Below are positions 16,275 through 16,606 of a stretch of 16,606 bases of DNA, one piece after another. Under the pieces are notes generated by a model. The model saw only the letters and a program-made list of their open reading frames with translations, was not told where the DNA came from and made no database searches. A program made the position numbers and the translations under genes. Numbering within the stretch: position 1 is the stretch's first letter; every line of letters begins with the position of its first letter. The stretch spans positions 9,110 through 25,715 of the forward strand of contig JAQENU010000018.1 in the NCBI GenBank assembly GCA_027676805.1, written 5' to 3'. The DNA is from Coprobacillaceae bacterium UN01-12pH3A (GTDB taxonomy: Bacteria > Bacillota_I > Bacilli_A > Erysipelotrichales > Coprobacillaceae).

Positions 16275-16306
16275 GATAAATCATTATGATGCGACTTAAA
16301 ATTCAT
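16271..16306 (-). CDS. Possible 11-codon leader frame coupled to the GT2 gene, or frameshifted GT2 N-terminus
   Basis: On the minus strand ATG at 16306 opens an 11-residue frame, MNFKSHHNDLS, whose TGA (16273-16271) overlaps the GT2 ATG (16274-16272) as ATGA. The AAGGAGG element lies 11 bases upstream of this ATG, whereas the GT2 start itself has no such site. It could be a short translational leader, or the remnant of a longer GT2 N-terminus lost by a one-base change. The frame is too short for coding statistics to help. Confidence 0.35.
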   Translation of the reverse strand: MNFKSHHNDLS

Positions 16307-16317
16307 ATTTTCATCAT

Positions 16318-16324
16318 CCTCCTT
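16318..16324 (-). promoter_or_regulatory. Strong Shine-Dalgarno displaced from the GT2 start
   Basis: AAGGAGG on the minus strand (16324-16318) is the best ribosome binding site in this operon but lies 43 bases before the GT2 ATG. ATGs at 16317 and 16314 follow closely but share one frame that stops after three or four codons at ATA-TGA; the ATG at 16306 opens the 11-codon frame that overlaps the GT2 start. Confidence 0.6.
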
Positions 16325-16349
16325 TTTTTGATCTATTTAATAAATAAAA

Positions 16350-16606
16350 TTAAATCTGCCAAATAAATAAAAATTTATCAATACCATCTATACCGATAAT
16401 AAGAAACTGGATTATAAATAAAAGTATATATAAAACAAAAAAGAAAAAAATTATTAACTTTTTTTTCTTTATTTCAACAGAAATTATCTGGTCAGCAATA
16501 ATTAATTGTGAAAACATAAAATAATATTTAAAACGCATTATCCATTGAAAAGTAAAACCTAACAAAATAAACATTAATTCGAGCCAATATAAAAAATAAA
16601 AAAACT
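16350..16606 (-). CDS. Membrane protein, probable EpsG/Wzy-type polymerase, C-terminal end (5' end outside window)
   Basis: The last 84 residues of a hydrophobic protein whose frame stays open to the right window edge; the ATG at 16574 is internal (FYFLYWLELMFILLG reads straight through it) and is not the start. It shows a first membrane segment, then QWIMRFKYYFMFSQLIIADQ, a short basic loop (EIKKKKL), a long TM segment and a C-terminus GIDGIDKFLFIWQI. An R-x-x-YYF pattern before the penultimate segment is seen at the C-terminus of EpsG-family polymerases. Its position as a polytopic protein in a cluster with its own flippase supports a polymerase role. Too little is visible to be certain; an acyltransferase or another polytopic enzyme cannot be excluded. 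Confidence 0.55.
   Translation of the reverse strand, partial: FFYFLYWLELMFILLGFTFQWIMRFKYYFMFSQLIIADQIISVEIKKKKLIIFFFFVLYILLFIIQFLIIGIDGIDKFLFIWQI

Noticed and set aside
16350..16574. A stand-alone 74-residue small membrane protein starting at ATG 16574
   Set aside because: The frame continues upstream without a stop to the window edge and the extra residues are part of a membrane segment, so this is the tail of a longer gene.
1..16606. CRISPR array, tRNA, rRNA or riboswitch
   Set aside because: No regularly spaced direct repeats, cloverleaf-like T-loop sequences, rRNA-like stretches or recognisable riboswitch cores were seen on either strand when read by eye.

Overview
This is an AT-rich stretch of a low-GC Gram-positive genome (Bacillota; lactic-acid-bacteria-like or Erysipelotrichia-like at a guess). 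The evidence is purine-rich Shine-Dalgarno sites before most genes, GTG starts, TGA used as a stop, tightly packed genes, and a Gram-positive-style secreted M6 protease with a C-terminal Ig-like domain. The species cannot be named from the window. Almost everything here is surface-polysaccharide biosynthesis, laid out as two convergent gene clusters whose tails meet over a decayed protease gene.

Plus-strand cluster (window start to 5097, extending off the left edge): the C-terminal part of a Wzy-type polymerase, a small GT-A glycosyltransferase with an HQD motif, a Wzx flippase, a GT4 glycosyltransferase and a GT2 glycosyltransferase. Spacing is 0, -4, 48 and -4 nt, so this looks like one operon, the end of a Wzx/Wzy-dependent exopolysaccharide or capsule locus.

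Middle (5098-7642): an intergenic stretch, then an M6-family metalloprotease pseudogene (5221-7366). It begins with an intact signal peptide and ends in an Ig-like (Big_3-type) domain. It is broken by a nonsense codon, an apparent internal deletion and four single-base shifts, all at homopolymer runs. A long hairpin with T-rich tails on both strands (7376-7430) probably ends transcription from both sides. No gene is seen from 7431 to 7642.

Minus-strand cluster (read right to left, 16606 to 7643, extending off the right edge): the C-terminus of a membrane protein resembling an EpsG/Wzy polymerase, a GT2 glycosyltransferase, a TviB/WbpO-type UDP-HexNAc 6-dehydrogenase, a WecF-like GT56 glycosyltransferase, a second Wzx flippase, a WbqC-family protein, a divergent DegT-type PLP enzyme, an extended SDR epimerase/dehydratase and a VioA-like DegT aminotransferase. 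Together these predict a repeat unit containing a hexosaminuronic acid and a 4-amino-4,6-dideoxyhexose (Fuc4N or Qui4N) whose amino group may carry an unusual substituent installed with help from the overlapping WbqC/DegT-like pair. No initiating sugar-phosphate transferase, chain-length regulator, RmlA/RmlB or sugar N-acetyltransferase lies in the window; these would have to be encoded elsewhere.

No tRNA, rRNA, CRISPR array, insertion sequence or intact mobile element was recognised.
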